39,322 bases of DNA from an uncultured Lachnospiraceae bacterium (GCA_910577655.1 CAJTOW010000022.1:1-39322), one strand, 5' to 3'; shown: positions 8,256 to 16,501, numbered from the stretch's first letter. A program made the numbers and translations. The notes: generated from the letters alone by a model not told the origin.

Positions 8256-9674
8256 CTATTCACTCTCTTCCGGAAGCTGCTCCCCGCTGGTCTGCATAGC
8301 CGGCCCCCGGGCTTCCGTAGTGCTGACCGGCCCGCCTGCTTCCATGACTCCGGCGGATCCTAAAGTCTCCTCTTGGGATTCTGGTTCTGTCTCCTCTCCG
8401 GTTTCTTCCTCCGGGGCCCCTGACGGAGCTTCCAGAACTCCGGTCCGGTGCATGACCTCAATCTCAAAATCCGTGTGTCCCAGAATTGTGTAGAAGCTGC
8501 TCTCCCCGAATTTCAGGCGACTGGTATTAAGCCCCGGCTCCATATCAGACAGATCCACGGATATCTGCAGATCCGAAGGCTCCAGAGTCTCCAGATCCTC
8601 CTTAAGTCCCTGGACCGTGACCTCACCTCTCCAGGGCTTGAGATAGTAAGCATACTCTTCCTTCGCCCCTTCCAGTTTCACATCACTTTCCGTGACCGTC
8701 AAGATCTTGGTCTCCAGACGCTCCACACCCAGACGCACCTCAATCAGGGGTGATTCTGATTCGGCAATCCGGATCCCCTCCGGCAAAAACCGGGTCAGAT
8801 CCAGAGATACCACCTTATCCTGGTTCGCCCCCTCCAGATTCAGCTCCGACGCCGGAATCGTGATCCGGCTGATGGAAGCCAGACTGGACTTGAGACCGAT
8901 CACCGACACACTTCTGCGGCTGCACTCCGCCCCCACATACTGGTATCCGGGAGCCACAGTACCACTGACTTCAAACTCCAGGGGCACCTCCTTGACCTTG
9001 TTGATGGTCAGCCGGTACCTGATCTCAGACGTATTGACCTGCACACGGTCACTGATCCGCAGACTGTTGCCGTTGGCATCATAGAAGACCGGTGTCACCA
9101 CCCCCTCTTCATCCTCATTGAGTCCGGTGATCTCCAGCTCTACACCTGCGGAGCTGATCTGCCCTACCTTGGACACCGGCCCTTCCAGGGTAACGTAGGT
9201 CGGGGACAAGGTGATCCCATCCGGCGCATATCCATCCGCCGCTTTTCCGGTCACATTGATACTCAGCTCAAAGGATTTGGTCTGCAGATCCTCTGTGTCC
9301 ACATGAACGCTCCCCGGCTTTGCCGATACATTGGCCAGAATGTCCTTGTTGTCAAGTATCTCCACCTGAACCGGGACGGAACCGGTCACACTATATAACT
9401 GTGACAGATCAATATAGGCACGGAAGTTGGACGGACGAACCTTATAGGCATCTCTTGTGCGGACATCGTAGGTGACCGTCACGGTCTCCTTGCCGCTGAT
9501 CTCATAGGCCTTTCGGGCAGAAGTGAGAACATCACCGTTGACGATCTCCAGCGCTACCTCCTTGCTCCGGTTCACCTCCGGGTTGGAGACATTCACCACC
9601 ACGTACCAGATAACAAACGCCAAAAAGATAGAAAGAATTTTCAATCCCAGATTATTGATCAGCCTTTCTTTCAT
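8256..9674 (-). CDS. cdaR: YbbR-domain protein, c-di-AMP cyclase regulator CdaR
   Basis: A 472-residue protein with one N-terminal membrane helix (LKILSIFLAFVIWYVVVN, about residues 10-27) and an extracytoplasmic part made of four YbbR-like beta modules. The recurring motif is visible as VTYDVRTR, VTLEGPVSKV, VSVIGLKSSL and VTVQGLKEDL. YbbR/CdaR proteins bind CdaA and modulate its activity. The last 70 or so residues are Glu/Ser/Thr/Gly-rich and probably disordered. The open frame extends to 9725, but the ATG at 9674, just after a purine-rich GGAAGGGAAGAAAGAAGA stretch, places the helix correctly. The start overlaps the cdaA end by 23 nt, indicating coupled translation. glmM, a common third gene of this operon, is not next; ptsH is. 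Confidence 0.9.
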   Translation of the reverse strand: MKERLINNLGLKILSIFLAFVIWYVVVNVSNPEVNRSKEVALEIVNGDVLTSARKAYEISGKETVTVTYDVRTRDAYKVRPSNFRAYIDLSQLYSVTGSVPVQVEILDNKDILANVSAKPGSVHVDTEDLQTKSFELSINVTGKAADGYAPDGITLSPTYVTLEGPVSKVGQISSAGVELEITGLNEDEEGVVTPVFYDANGNSLRISDRVQVNTSEIRYRLTINKVKEVPLEFEVSGTVAPGYQYVGAECSRRSVSVIGLKSSLASISRITIPASELNLEGANQDKVVSLDLTRFLPEGIRIAESESPLIEVRLGVERLETKILTVTESDVKLEGAKEEYAYYLKPWRGEVTVQGLKEDLETLEPSDLQISVDLSDMEPGLNTSRLKFGESSFYTILGHTDFEIEVMHRTGVLEAPSGAPEEETGEETEPESQEETLGSAGVMEAGGPVSTTEARGPAMQTSGEQLPEESE

Positions 9675-10563
9675 TCTTCTTTCTTCCCTTCCAGATTTTA
9701 AAACGGTTTCCTCCGTTCTCTTCATGCTTCTCCACGGCTTTAAGGGCCTGCCTCAGGCTCTCTGCGTCACTGATCCGCCGCAGCACGCCGTCTTCCACTA
9801 TGGAAACCCTTCCGGTCTCCTCAGAGACAACGATGGTAAGGCTGTCAGTGGTCTCACTGATGCCTACCGCCGCCCGGTGTCTGGTACCCAGATCCTTGCT
9901 TATCATCATATTGTCAGACAAGGGGAGGTAGCAGGTGGCTGCCACCACCCGGTTGCCCCGGATTACCACTGCCCCGTCATGGAGCGGTGTATTATGCTCG
10001 AAAATATTGATCAGAAGCTGGCTGCTGACCAGCCCGTTGATCTCGATCCCGGTCCGGACGATCTCGTGGAGGGGAACCGAACGCTCGATCACAATCAAAG
10101 CTCCTGTCTTCACCTTGGCCATCTCAAAGGTGGCCTTCACGATCTCATTGGCTGCCCGCTCATTGAATTCCTGATTTTCCTTTCCATCATCAAATGACAG
10201 TATATCCGTCAGAAGGTTCTTGCTTCCCAGCTGTTCCAGGGCTTTGCGCAGCTCCGGCTGGAAGATGATGATCAGGGCCGTCACAGCGATGGTGGTGATC
10301 TTCTCCAGGATCCACAGAATCGTATCCAGATGGAACACCGCCGACAGCACATAAAAGGTTGCTATGACTGCCAGTCCGCGCAGCAGTGTCCAGGCCCGGG
10401 TGTTCATGATCCACAGAAGGATCTCATATACCAGAAACGCGATGATGATGATCTCGAGAATATTTGTAAAACTGATTCTGGGCAGAAAAGAAAATCCGGA
10501 CAATATCTGTTGTATTTTTCCTGCAAGATCCAGTGGTTCGCCAATGCCCCTGGAAATATCCAT
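9652..10563 (-). CDS. cdaA: Diadenylate cyclase CdaA
   Basis: A 303-residue membrane-bound enzyme that makes cyclic di-AMP from two ATP. Three hydrophobic helices occupy about residues 35-100. The DAC domain follows, with the DGA motif at 196-198 (HDGAVVIRGNRVVAATCYLP) and the RHR motif at 228-230 (GTRHRAAVGISE), both required for catalysis. The C-terminus is highly basic (KGRKKNERKADQ). The start follows GAGGAAGGATT closely. cdaR overlaps its end. In Firmicutes c-di-AMP controls potassium and osmolyte transport and cell-wall balance. Confidence 0.96.
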   Translation of the reverse strand: MDISRGIGEPLDLAGKIQQILSGFSFLPRISFTNILEIIIIAFLVYEILLWIMNTRAWTLLRGLAVIATFYVLSAVFHLDTILWILEKITTIAVTALIIIFQPELRKALEQLGSKNLLTDILSFDDGKENQEFNERAANEIVKATFEMAKVKTGALIVIERSVPLHEIVRTGIEINGLVSSQLLINIFEHNTPLHDGAVVIRGNRVVAATCYLPLSDNMMISKDLGTRHRAAVGISETTDSLTIVVSEETGRVSIVEDGVLRRISDAESLRQALKAVEKHEENGGNRFKIWKGRKKNERKADQ

Positions 10564-10676
10564 AATCCTTCCTCACTTTCCTCATAATCCTGACATTTCC
10601 GGCACCATCCAAAGAGCAGGACAAACTGCTGCCGACCACCGGAAATACCAGCCCCCCAGTCGATTCCCCTTTACAT

Positions 10677-11624
10677 TTACCGTTCTCTTCTGCTCCGCTT
10701 GGGATTGTTCATCCGCTGAACCTGCACATCCGGTTTTGACACCACCACCTTAGGAACCGCTTTCACATAGTAGACATAATCATCATCTTCATATTGAAGA
10801 TATTCGGTCCGGTTGTAATCCACCGCAAACACGAAAAAATGATACAGACCCGCAAGGATCAGGGAAATCACAATCCCAATCGTCATCTCAAGCAGCGGCA
10901 CCGAGACACCGAACACAAAATTCCCGGCCATGATAACGGTCAGCTGCCCCAGGATCCCGGCTATGATAGCAAGAACCCAGGCATAGTCCACAGACAGCAT
11001 CCTGACCAGATATACCAGCAGAACCCCTACCGCGCAGGCCACCACAAAGACACCGATGGTACGGTTCCCGATAAAGGAACGGATCAGCTGGACATACCTC
11101 TGGGTAATATCCTCAGAAGCGTCATTGGTCAGAACCCCTGCATTCTGCTTCACATACGATATAATATAGTAGACAACCGCTCCGCAGCTTATTGGCATCA
11201 CTGCCAGAAGTCCGCCGGACAGTCCTGCCAGAATCGGGATCACATATGGCACCTTGAAGGCAAAAGCCAGAGGTGTCAGAATCAGCCAGTAACTGTCCTC
11301 CGGCTGGAATCCATAGTACAACAGCGCCACAATCACCAGAAATATCCCGGTGATCAGAGTCATCTCAAAGGATACCACATAAAAATGCGCCAGCATCACA
11401 CCTGCCATCACAAGGCTGATGGCACTGTATGGAAGAAAGGCACAAGCCAGGGCGATCCCAAAAATGACCGCCGGGTTCCCCAGCTCCTTCATAAATCCCA
11501 GGTTCTGGTTCAGCAGACAGAGCACCGCCAGAGCGAGAAAAAACTTAATCAAAGCACACACAAAAGCCGCATACCTTCCATATATTGATTTCAGGCTTTC
11601 CTTAAGCACGAGAAGCACCACCAT
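10677..11624 (-). CDS. Unrecognised polytopic membrane protein upstream of cdaA
   Basis: I do not recognise a named family. The protein is about 315 residues with roughly eight hydrophobic segments, for example VLCLLNQNLGF, GIFLVIVALLYYGF and VYLVRMLSVDYAWVLAIIAG. A soluble loop of about 25 residues in mid-protein includes NDASEDITQRYVQLIRSFIG. The C-terminal cytosolic tail is acidic and then basic, with EYLQYEDDDYVYYVKAVP and KRSRRER. The ATG at 11624 is preferred over an in-frame GTG at 11633 because AAAGGAGG abuts that GTG and lies 9 nt from the ATG. Its start overlaps the preceding gene by 23 nt, and cdaA follows after 113 nt. It probably belongs to the cdaA transcript; a transport or sensing role would be a guess. 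Confidence 0.75.
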   Translation of the reverse strand: MVVLLVLKESLKSIYGRYAAFVCALIKFFLALAVLCLLNQNLGFMKELGNPAVIFGIALACAFLPYSAISLVMAGVMLAHFYVVSFEMTLITGIFLVIVALLYYGFQPEDSYWLILTPLAFAFKVPYVIPILAGLSGGLLAVMPISCGAVVYYIISYVKQNAGVLTNDASEDITQRYVQLIRSFIGNRTIGVFVVACAVGVLLVYLVRMLSVDYAWVLAIIAGILGQLTVIMAGNFVFGVSVPLLEMTIGIVISLILAGLYHFFVFAVDYNRTEYLQYEDDDYVYYVKAVPKVVVSKPDVQVQRMNNPKRSRRER

Positions 11625-12048
11625 GTCTGCCACCCTCCTTTGTCAGTTCCTTTGCCTTATGCTGGAATTCGTACCGTTTCTCCAGACGTTTCAGCTTTGC
11701 GATGTAGATCTTCAGCCCACGTCTGGCGTATTCATAACGTTTCCAGTAGACCAGCCAGGTAACCAGAAGATACAACACCAGACCGGACAGATACCATACC
11801 GCCCCATGCTTCACAATCCCGAAAACGTCATCCAGATTGATCTGGTTTAAAATATACTCTATATTGTAGAGGAGCCAGATAACCGTACCCAGGGCAAAGC
11901 TTGCCGAGTAACAGAAAAATGAACAGAGTATGTGACTGCTGATATAGTCACTCCGGAAATAACGGTTGACAGGAAAGATCTTCTTACCTTCCCGCTTCTC
12001 AAACATCGCTATCCCTGTCATCAGCTTAATCTTATCTTCATTAACCAT
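11602..12048 (-). CDS. Small unrecognised membrane protein
   Basis: A 148-residue protein with two or three membrane segments (about 40-62 and 82-102). A basic, coiled-coil-prone C-terminal region follows: RYEYARRGLKIYIAKLKRLE. The N-terminal 30 residues are soluble (MTGIAMFEKREGKKIFPVNR). No family is recognised. TAGGAA lies about 7 nt ahead of the ATG. It overlaps the following membrane gene by 23 nt and is the first firm gene of the probable cdaA-cdaR transcript. The tight overlap suggests the two unknown membrane proteins form a complex. Confidence 0.75.
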   Translation of the reverse strand: MVNEDKIKLMTGIAMFEKREGKKIFPVNRYFRSDYISSHILCSFFCYSASFALGTVIWLLYNIEYILNQINLDDVFGIVKHGAVWYLSGLVLYLLVTWLVYWKRYEYARRGLKIYIAKLKRLEKRYEFQHKAKELTKEGGRHGGASRA

Positions 12049-12061
12049 AATTCATTCCTAC

Positions 12062-12172
12062 TTATCCATATGATAAATATTTCCTGAACCAGTGCCGGAT
12101 GACTGCCATCCGCTTATACCCGGCCAGAATTCCTCCGGACAGCCCAGTCAGCAGAATTCCATACCTGGCCAC
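12062..12172 (-). CDS. Possible 36-residue hydrophobic peptide
   Basis: A GTG-initiated frame reads VARYGILLTGLSGGILAGYK then a basic end RMAVIRHWFRKYLSYG. That is one short membrane helix plus a basic tail. It ends 13 nt before the start of the next membrane gene. The GTG lies only about 12 nt downstream of the -10 element at 12184-12189, so it would be almost leaderless, and no convincing ribosome binding site exists. It may be a chance frame. Confidence 0.22.
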   Translation of the reverse strand: MARYGILLTGLSGGILAGYKRMAVIRHWFRKYLSYG

Positions 12173-12183
12173 TTTATCTTTTT

Positions 12184-12192
12184 AGTATACCA
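12184..12192 (-). promoter_or_regulatory. Extended -10 promoter of the cdaA-region operon
   Basis: On the minus strand TGG-TATACT forms an extended -10 (TGn plus TATACT). No good -35 lies 17 nt upstream. It is the best promoter candidate for the genes from 12048 leftward. Confidence 0.45.
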
Positions 12193-12250
12193 TATATTGG
12201 GTTCAGAAGCTATAGTTCTGTGCAGTTTTTTTGTTCTATATTACGATATC

Positions 12251-12280
12251 GTTACTGTTCACGGGGTATCTGAACTGTTA
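12251..12280. repeat. Short R2 palindrome
   Basis: This is a 30-bp imperfect palindrome. One half reads TAACAGTTCAGATACCCC on the minus strand and the other is a degenerate GTTACTGTTCA. It matches the short R2 unit at 14140-14170. Confidence 0.7.
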
Positions 12281-12297
12281 TGATATTAGTATAACAC

Positions 12298-12332
12298 AAA
12301 AAGTCTGTCATGTAAAATATGACAGACTTTTT
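12298..12332 (-). terminator. Bidirectional terminator hairpin
   Basis: AAAAAGTCTGTCAT (12298-12311) and ATGACAGACTTTTT (12319-12332) form a perfect 14-bp stem with a 7-nt loop and T-runs on both strands. It probably terminates guaB transcripts and would also stop rightward transcription. Confidence 0.75.
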
Positions 12333-12344
12333 GTTAAATTATAC

Positions 12345-12506
12345 GTAACAGTTCAGACGGGCGGCAAATCGGATGAGAAAGTGTGTTGCAAACCTGCTTT
12401 TGTTTGCATAAGTGCTTTCTTATCTGATTTGACATCGGGCTGACCACCTGAAGCTTCTTGCCCTAACGCTTTTTGCGGGCAGGAAGATGGCCGTCTGAAC
12501 TGTTAC
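12345..12506. repeat. Long R2 element (162 bp)
   Basis: The ends are perfect inverted repeats, GTAACAGTTCAGACGG and CCGTCTGAACTGTTAC. The interior contains a second imperfect hairpin (AATCGGATGAGAAAG pairing with CTTTCTTATCTGATT) and an inverted CTTCTTGCCC/GGGCAGGAAG pair. It lies just downstream of guaB and encodes no plausible protein. Related ends occur at 14140, 34113 and 36220. Confidence 0.8.
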
Positions 12507-12548
12507 ATTTCCTGATAAGAGGCATGGGCAAAGCCCGCAAATCTCCTC

Positions 12549-14003
12549 TTATGCGTCTACACTATAATTCGGCGCTTCTTTTGTGATATGGATATCATGG
12601 GGATGGCTCTCCTTCAGGGATGCCGCCGAGATCTTCACGAAACGCCCCGTCTCCTGAAGCGTCCTGATATCCGCGGCGCCGCAGTATCCCATACCGGCTC
12701 TTAAACCGCCCAACATCTGAAATACCGAGTCCTCCACCATACCCTTGTAAGCCACACGGCCTTCCACGCCTTCCGGAACCAGCTTTTTGGCATCGGTCTG
12801 GAAGTAGCGGTCCTTGCTTCCGTTCTCCATGGCGGCGATGGACCCCATACCGCGGTATACCTTATACTTTCTTCCCTGGTATAATTCAAAGCTTCCTGGA
12901 CTCTCATCGCATCCGGCCAGCAGACTGCCCATCATACAGACACTGCCGCCTGCGGCGATGGCCTTGGTGATATCGCCGGAATACTTGATACCGCCATCTG
13001 CGATAATGGGGATCCCATACTCCTTTGCCGCAGCATAGCAGTCCATCACTGCTGTGATCTGGGGAACACCGATCCCGGCGACTACACGGGTCGTACAGAT
13101 GGAGCCAGGGCCGATTCCCACCTTGACCGCATCTACACCAGCTTCAATCAAAGCCCTGGCAGCTTCGCCGGTAGCCACGTTGCCTGCGATCACCTGCAGC
13201 TCGGGGTATTTCTCCTTGACCATGCGGACGCAGCGCAGCACATTTTCAGAATGTCCGTGAGCGGAATCGAGAACCACCACATCCACCTTGGCCTGCACCA
13301 GGGCATCCACCCGCTCCAGAACATTGGCAGTGATCCCCACAGCAGCTCCACAGAGCAGGCGCCCCTGCGGATCTTTGGCAGACAGGGGATACCGGATCTG
13401 CTTCTCAATATCCTTGATAGTGATCAGCCCCTTCAGGTTGAAATCATCATCCACGATCGGAAGCTTCTCCACCCTGGCCTTGGCAAGGATCTTCTTGGCC
13501 TCCATCAGAGTGATCCCCTCCCTGGCCGTGACCAGATTCTCTGAGGTCATACATTCCTTGATCTTCCTGGAGAAATCCTCCTCGAACTTTAAGTCCCGGT
13601 TGGTGATGATCCCCACCAGCTTACGCCCCTCTGTCACCGGCACGCCGGATATACGGAACTTGCCCATAAGCTCGTCTGCATCTTTGAGCGTATGCTCCGG
13701 GGAAAGGAAAAACGGGTCCGTGATCACGCCATTCTCCGAACGTTTAACCTTGTCCACCTCATCTGCCTGGGCCTGGATCGACATATTCTTATGGATGATA
13801 CCGATCCCGCCCTGACGGGCCATGGCGATCGCCATGCGGTGTTCCGTAACAGTGTCCATTCCGGCACTCATCAGCGGAATATTCAGACGGATCTTCCTGG
13901 TCAGGTAAGTAGACAGATCTACCTGGTTAGGAATAACCTGGGAATAGGACGGAACCAAAAGCACATCATCAAATGTAATGCCTTCGCCAATAATTGTACC
14001 CAT
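12549..14003 (-). CDS. guaB: IMP dehydrogenase
   Basis: A 484-residue cytosolic enzyme, the usual length, that oxidises IMP to XMP with NAD as the committed step to GMP. The TIM barrel begins GITFDDVLLVPSYSQV. Two CBS domains are inserted at about residues 94-205. The catalytic loop is GPGSICTTRVVAG with Cys303. Later motifs include IIADGGIKYSGDITKAIAAG, YRGMGSIAAM and the flap segment PEGVEGRVAYKG. The ATG at 14003 follows GAGGAAAAGTA; an in-frame upstream extension to 14054 has no better site. A near-consensus promoter lies at 14071-14099. The product feeds guaA, whose start is at the left end of the window. Confidence 0.97.
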   Translation of the reverse strand: MGTIIGEGITFDDVLLVPSYSQVIPNQVDLSTYLTRKIRLNIPLMSAGMDTVTEHRMAIAMARQGGIGIIHKNMSIQAQADEVDKVKRSENGVITDPFFLSPEHTLKDADELMGKFRISGVPVTEGRKLVGIITNRDLKFEEDFSRKIKECMTSENLVTAREGITLMEAKKILAKARVEKLPIVDDDFNLKGLITIKDIEKQIRYPLSAKDPQGRLLCGAAVGITANVLERVDALVQAKVDVVVLDSAHGHSENVLRCVRMVKEKYPELQVIAGNVATGEAARALIEAGVDAVKVGIGPGSICTTRVVAGIGVPQITAVMDCYAAAKEYGIPIIADGGIKYSGDITKAIAAGGSVCMMGSLLAGCDESPGSFELYQGRKYKVYRGMGSIAAMENGSKDRYFQTDAKKLVPEGVEGRVAYKGMVEDSVFQMLGGLRAGMGYCGAADIRTLQETGRFVKISAASLKESHPHDIHITKEAPNYSVDA

Positions 14004-14070
14004 TACTTTTCCTCTCTTTCTTTGGCCTTTTATTAAAAATAATAATAACTTCACTCTGTGTTAGTTATCT

Positions 14071-14099
14071 AGTCTAACAAATTTCCATTGGCTTGTCAA
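14071..14099 (-). promoter_or_regulatory. Promoter of guaB
   Basis: Perfect -35 TTGACA (14094-14099), 17-nt spacer and -10 TAGACT (14071-14076), read leftward. The leader to the ATG is about 60 nt, with no room for a purine riboswitch. Confidence 0.8.
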
Positions 14100-14129
14100 A
14101 CACATTTTCTTCTGGCGTCCGACCGTGGC

Positions 14130-14275
14130 GTAACAGTTCGTAACAGTTCAGATACCCCTTGAACTGTTATGGCATCTGCCCATGAAAATCGCTAAGCGAT
14201 GGGGCAGATGCCCTCCGGCCACTACGTTTTCATACGGTCAGCGCAGCAAGTGCGCAGACCTGTCTGAACTGTTAC
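14130..14275. repeat. Composite R2 element
   Basis: A half-site GTAACAGTTC (14130-14139) is followed by a 31-bp R2 palindrome (14140-14170). A structured segment then ends with TGTCTGAACTGTTAC at 14275. The last 75 bases are closely matched in reverse complement by 34113-34190. Interior stems include GGCATCTGCCC/GGGGCAGATGCC. Confidence 0.75.
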
Positions 14276-14283
14276 AACAGTTC

Positions 14284-14320
14284 AAAAGACGCTGGAGAAA
14301 CAACTCCTCCAGCGTCTTTT
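14284..14320 (-). terminator. Terminator of the groES-groEL operon
   Basis: AAAAGACGCTGGAG (14284-14297) pairs perfectly with CTCCAGCGTCTTTT (14307-14320) around a 9-nt loop. Read leftward it ends in TTTT, about 40 nt after the groEL stop. Confidence 0.85.
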
Positions 14321-14363
14321 AGATATCTATTTTAATCTATATTGCTTCACAGGCAGCTACACC

Positions 14364-15983
14364 TTACATCATACCGCCCATGCCGCCTGCCGGCATAGCC
14401 GGGGTCTCTTCTTTGATATTGGCCACTACAGATTCGGTGGTCAGCAGTGTGGAAGCTACGCTGGTAGCGTTCTGCAGAGCGCTTCTGGTAACCTTGGCCG
14501 GATCCAGGATGCCTGCCTTGATCATATCCACATATTCTTCCTTGTAAGCATCAAAGCCGGTTCCAACCTGTGACTCCTTCACCTTGTTGATGATCACAGC
14601 CCCTTCCAGGCCTGCATTGGCAACAATGTGGTACAACGGAGACTCCAGGGCTTTCAGGATGATATTGCCGCCGGTCTTCTCGTCACCCTCCAGAGTGTCA
14701 ACCACCTTCTGGACATCGGTGCATGCGTGTACGTATGCAGAACCGCCGCCTGCGATGATGCCTTCCTCCACAGCGGCCTTGGCAGCGGCCAGAGCATCCT
14801 CCATACGCAGCTTGGCTTCCTTCATCTCGGTCTCGGTAGCAGCGCCTACCCGGATCACGGCTACGCCGCCTGCCAGCTTCGCCAGTCTCTCCTGCAGCTT
14901 CTCCTTGTCAAACTCAGATGTGGTCTCCTCGATCTGTGCGCGGATCTGGGATACTCTTGCGGAGATCTCTGCCTTGTCGCCGCAGCCATCAATGATGATG
15001 GTGTTCTCCTTCTGAACCTTGACGGATTTGGCACGGCCAAGCTGATCCATGGTAGTATTCTTCAGATCCAGGCCCAGCTCCTCGGAGATCACGGTACCGC
15101 CAGTCAGGATCGCCAGGTCTTTCAGCATCTCTTTTCTTCTGTCGCCGTAACCCGGTGCCTTGACGCCTACAACGGTGAAGGTACCCCGCAGCTTATTGAC
15201 GATCAGGGTGGTCAGGGCCTCGCCCTCGATATCCTCGGCAACGATCAGCAGCTTGGCGCCGGACTGTACGATCTGCTCCAGCACCGGCAGGATCTCCTGG
15301 ATATTGGCAATCTTCTTGTCCGTGATCAGGATGTAGGGATCGTCCAGATTGGCTTCCATCTTATCCATATCCGTGCACATATATGCGGACACATATCCGC
15401 GGTCAAACTGCATTCCTTCCACCAGATCCAGCTCTGTCTTCATGGTCTTGGACTCCTCGATGGTGATGACACCGTCATTGGAAACCTTCTCCATGGCATC
15501 TGCTACCATCTCGCCCACTGCGTCGTCAGACGCGGAAATGGCAGCTACCCGTGCGATGCTGTCTCTGCCCTCGATGGGCTGGCTCATCTTTGCGATGGCC
15601 TCCACTGCTGCCTCGGTAGCTTTCTTCATGCCCTTTCTCAGGACGATGGGATTGGCACCGGCTGTCAGGTTCTTCATACCTTCATTCACCATAGCCTGGG
15701 CAAGAACCGTTGCTGTGGTGGTGCCGTCACCGGCTACGTCATTGGTCTTGGTAGCTACTTCCTTTACCAGCTGGGCACCCATGTTCTCGAATGCATCCTC
15801 CAGCTCGATCTCCTTGGCAATGGTTACACCGTCATTGGTGATCAGCGGAGCGCCGAAAGACTTATCCAGCACTACATTTCTTCCTTTCGGTCCCAGGGTT
15901 ACTCTTACAGTATCTGCCAGCTGGTTCACACCTGCTTCCAGGGCTTTTCTGGCCTCTACGCCATATTTAATCTGCTTTGCCAT
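14364..15983 (-). CDS. groL: Chaperonin GroEL (Hsp60)
   Basis: A 539-residue subunit of the double-ring ATP-dependent folding chamber. It begins MAKQIKYGVEARKALEAGVN. It shows TLGPKGRNVVLDKSFG, the ATP-site motif GDGTTTATVLAQ, and the Gly/Met-rich C-terminal tail GGMGGMM. The length is typical. The ATG at 15983 follows GGAGGAAAAGATC; a few in-frame codons upstream are not needed. The gene follows groES after 81 nt with no terminator between them, so the two form one HrcA-controlled transcript. Confidence 0.98.
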   Translation of the reverse strand: MAKQIKYGVEARKALEAGVNQLADTVRVTLGPKGRNVVLDKSFGAPLITNDGVTIAKEIELEDAFENMGAQLVKEVATKTNDVAGDGTTTATVLAQAMVNEGMKNLTAGANPIVLRKGMKKATEAAVEAIAKMSQPIEGRDSIARVAAISASDDAVGEMVADAMEKVSNDGVITIEESKTMKTELDLVEGMQFDRGYVSAYMCTDMDKMEANLDDPYILITDKKIANIQEILPVLEQIVQSGAKLLIVAEDIEGEALTTLIVNKLRGTFTVVGVKAPGYGDRRKEMLKDLAILTGGTVISEELGLDLKNTTMDQLGRAKSVKVQKENTIIIDGCGDKAEISARVSQIRAQIEETTSEFDKEKLQERLAKLAGGVAVIRVGAATETEMKEAKLRMEDALAAAKAAVEEGIIAGGGSAYVHACTDVQKVVDTLEGDEKTGGNIILKALESPLYHIVANAGLEGAVIINKVKESQVGTGFDAYKEEYVDMIKAGILDPAKVTRSALQNATSVASTLLTTESVVANIKEETPAMPAGGMGGMM

Positions 15984-16064
15984 GATCTTTTCCTCCAAAT
16001 TATGATATATTCCTGTATTGTATTATAGATAGTAGGTTGACGGGCAGTTCCCGACTGCTGACCT

Positions 16065-16349
16065 TTATTCAATAACAGCCAGAATATCGTTCTGCTTCAC
16101 AATCACATATTTCTCATCATCCACTTCCACCTCTGTTCCGGAATACTTGGAGTAGATGACCTTATCTCCTGCCTTCACCTGCATGGTGACTTCCTTACCG
16201 TCTACAACACCGCCGGGGCCTGCTGCCACTACCTCTGCCTGCTGCGGTTTCTCCTTTGCCTGTCCTGGAAGCACGATCCCTGATTTGGTAGTCTCTTCCG
16301 CTATCAGCTGTTTTAATACAACCCGGTCAAATAAAGGTACTAACTTCAT
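16065..16349 (-). CDS. groS: Co-chaperonin GroES (Hsp10)
   Basis: A 94-residue lid of the GroEL chamber. It begins MKLVPLFDRVVLKQL. It contains the mobile-loop region EETTKSGIVLPGQAKEKPQQ and ends in YVIVKQNDILAVIE. The ATG at 16349 follows AAGGAGGATTTATCC. The first gene of the groESL operon, it lies downstream of the CIRCE operator and a near-consensus promoter. Confidence 0.98.
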   Translation of the reverse strand: MKLVPLFDRVVLKQLIAEETTKSGIVLPGQAKEKPQQAEVVAAGPGGVVDGKEVTMQVKAGDKVIYSKYSGTEVEVDDEKYVIVKQNDILAVIE

Positions 16350-16472
16350 GGATAAATCCTCCTTCATATTTTCTATTATTATTCACGGAATCTGTAACCA
16401 GTAGTCCATAAAGTCTGCTTCTTTTTTAATACTTTATGGTTGTCAGGATTCCTCTCCTGGTTCACATTACCA

Positions 16473-16501
16473 TTTATACCACGAGTTGTTAGCACTGTCA
16501 A
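16473..16501 (-). promoter_or_regulatory. Promoter of groES-groEL
   Basis: -35 TTGACA (16496-16501) and -10 TATAAA (16473-16478), spacer 17 nt, read leftward. The -35 hexamer lies inside CIRCE, so HrcA binding would block polymerase directly. Confidence 0.85.

Larger units (their letters stand above)
12049..12548. other. 500-base gap: promoter, repeats and terminators
   Basis: This gap separates guaB from the membrane/cdaA operon. It holds a possible 36-codon ORF (12062-12172), an extended -10 promoter (12184-12192), a short R2 palindrome (12251-12280), a strong hairpin terminator (12298-12332) and a long R2 element (12345-12506). No larger coding sequence is visible. Confidence 0.8.
14004..14363. 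other. 360-base gap between guaB and groEL
   Basis: The gap holds the guaB leader and promoter (14071-14099), a composite R2 element (14130-14275) and the groEL terminator (14284-14320). No coding sequence is visible. Confidence 0.8.

Noticed and set aside
14628..16028. 466-codon rightward ORF opposite groEL
   Set aside because: It is the antisense shadow of a highly biased, conserved gene; no ribosome binding site or promoter supports it.
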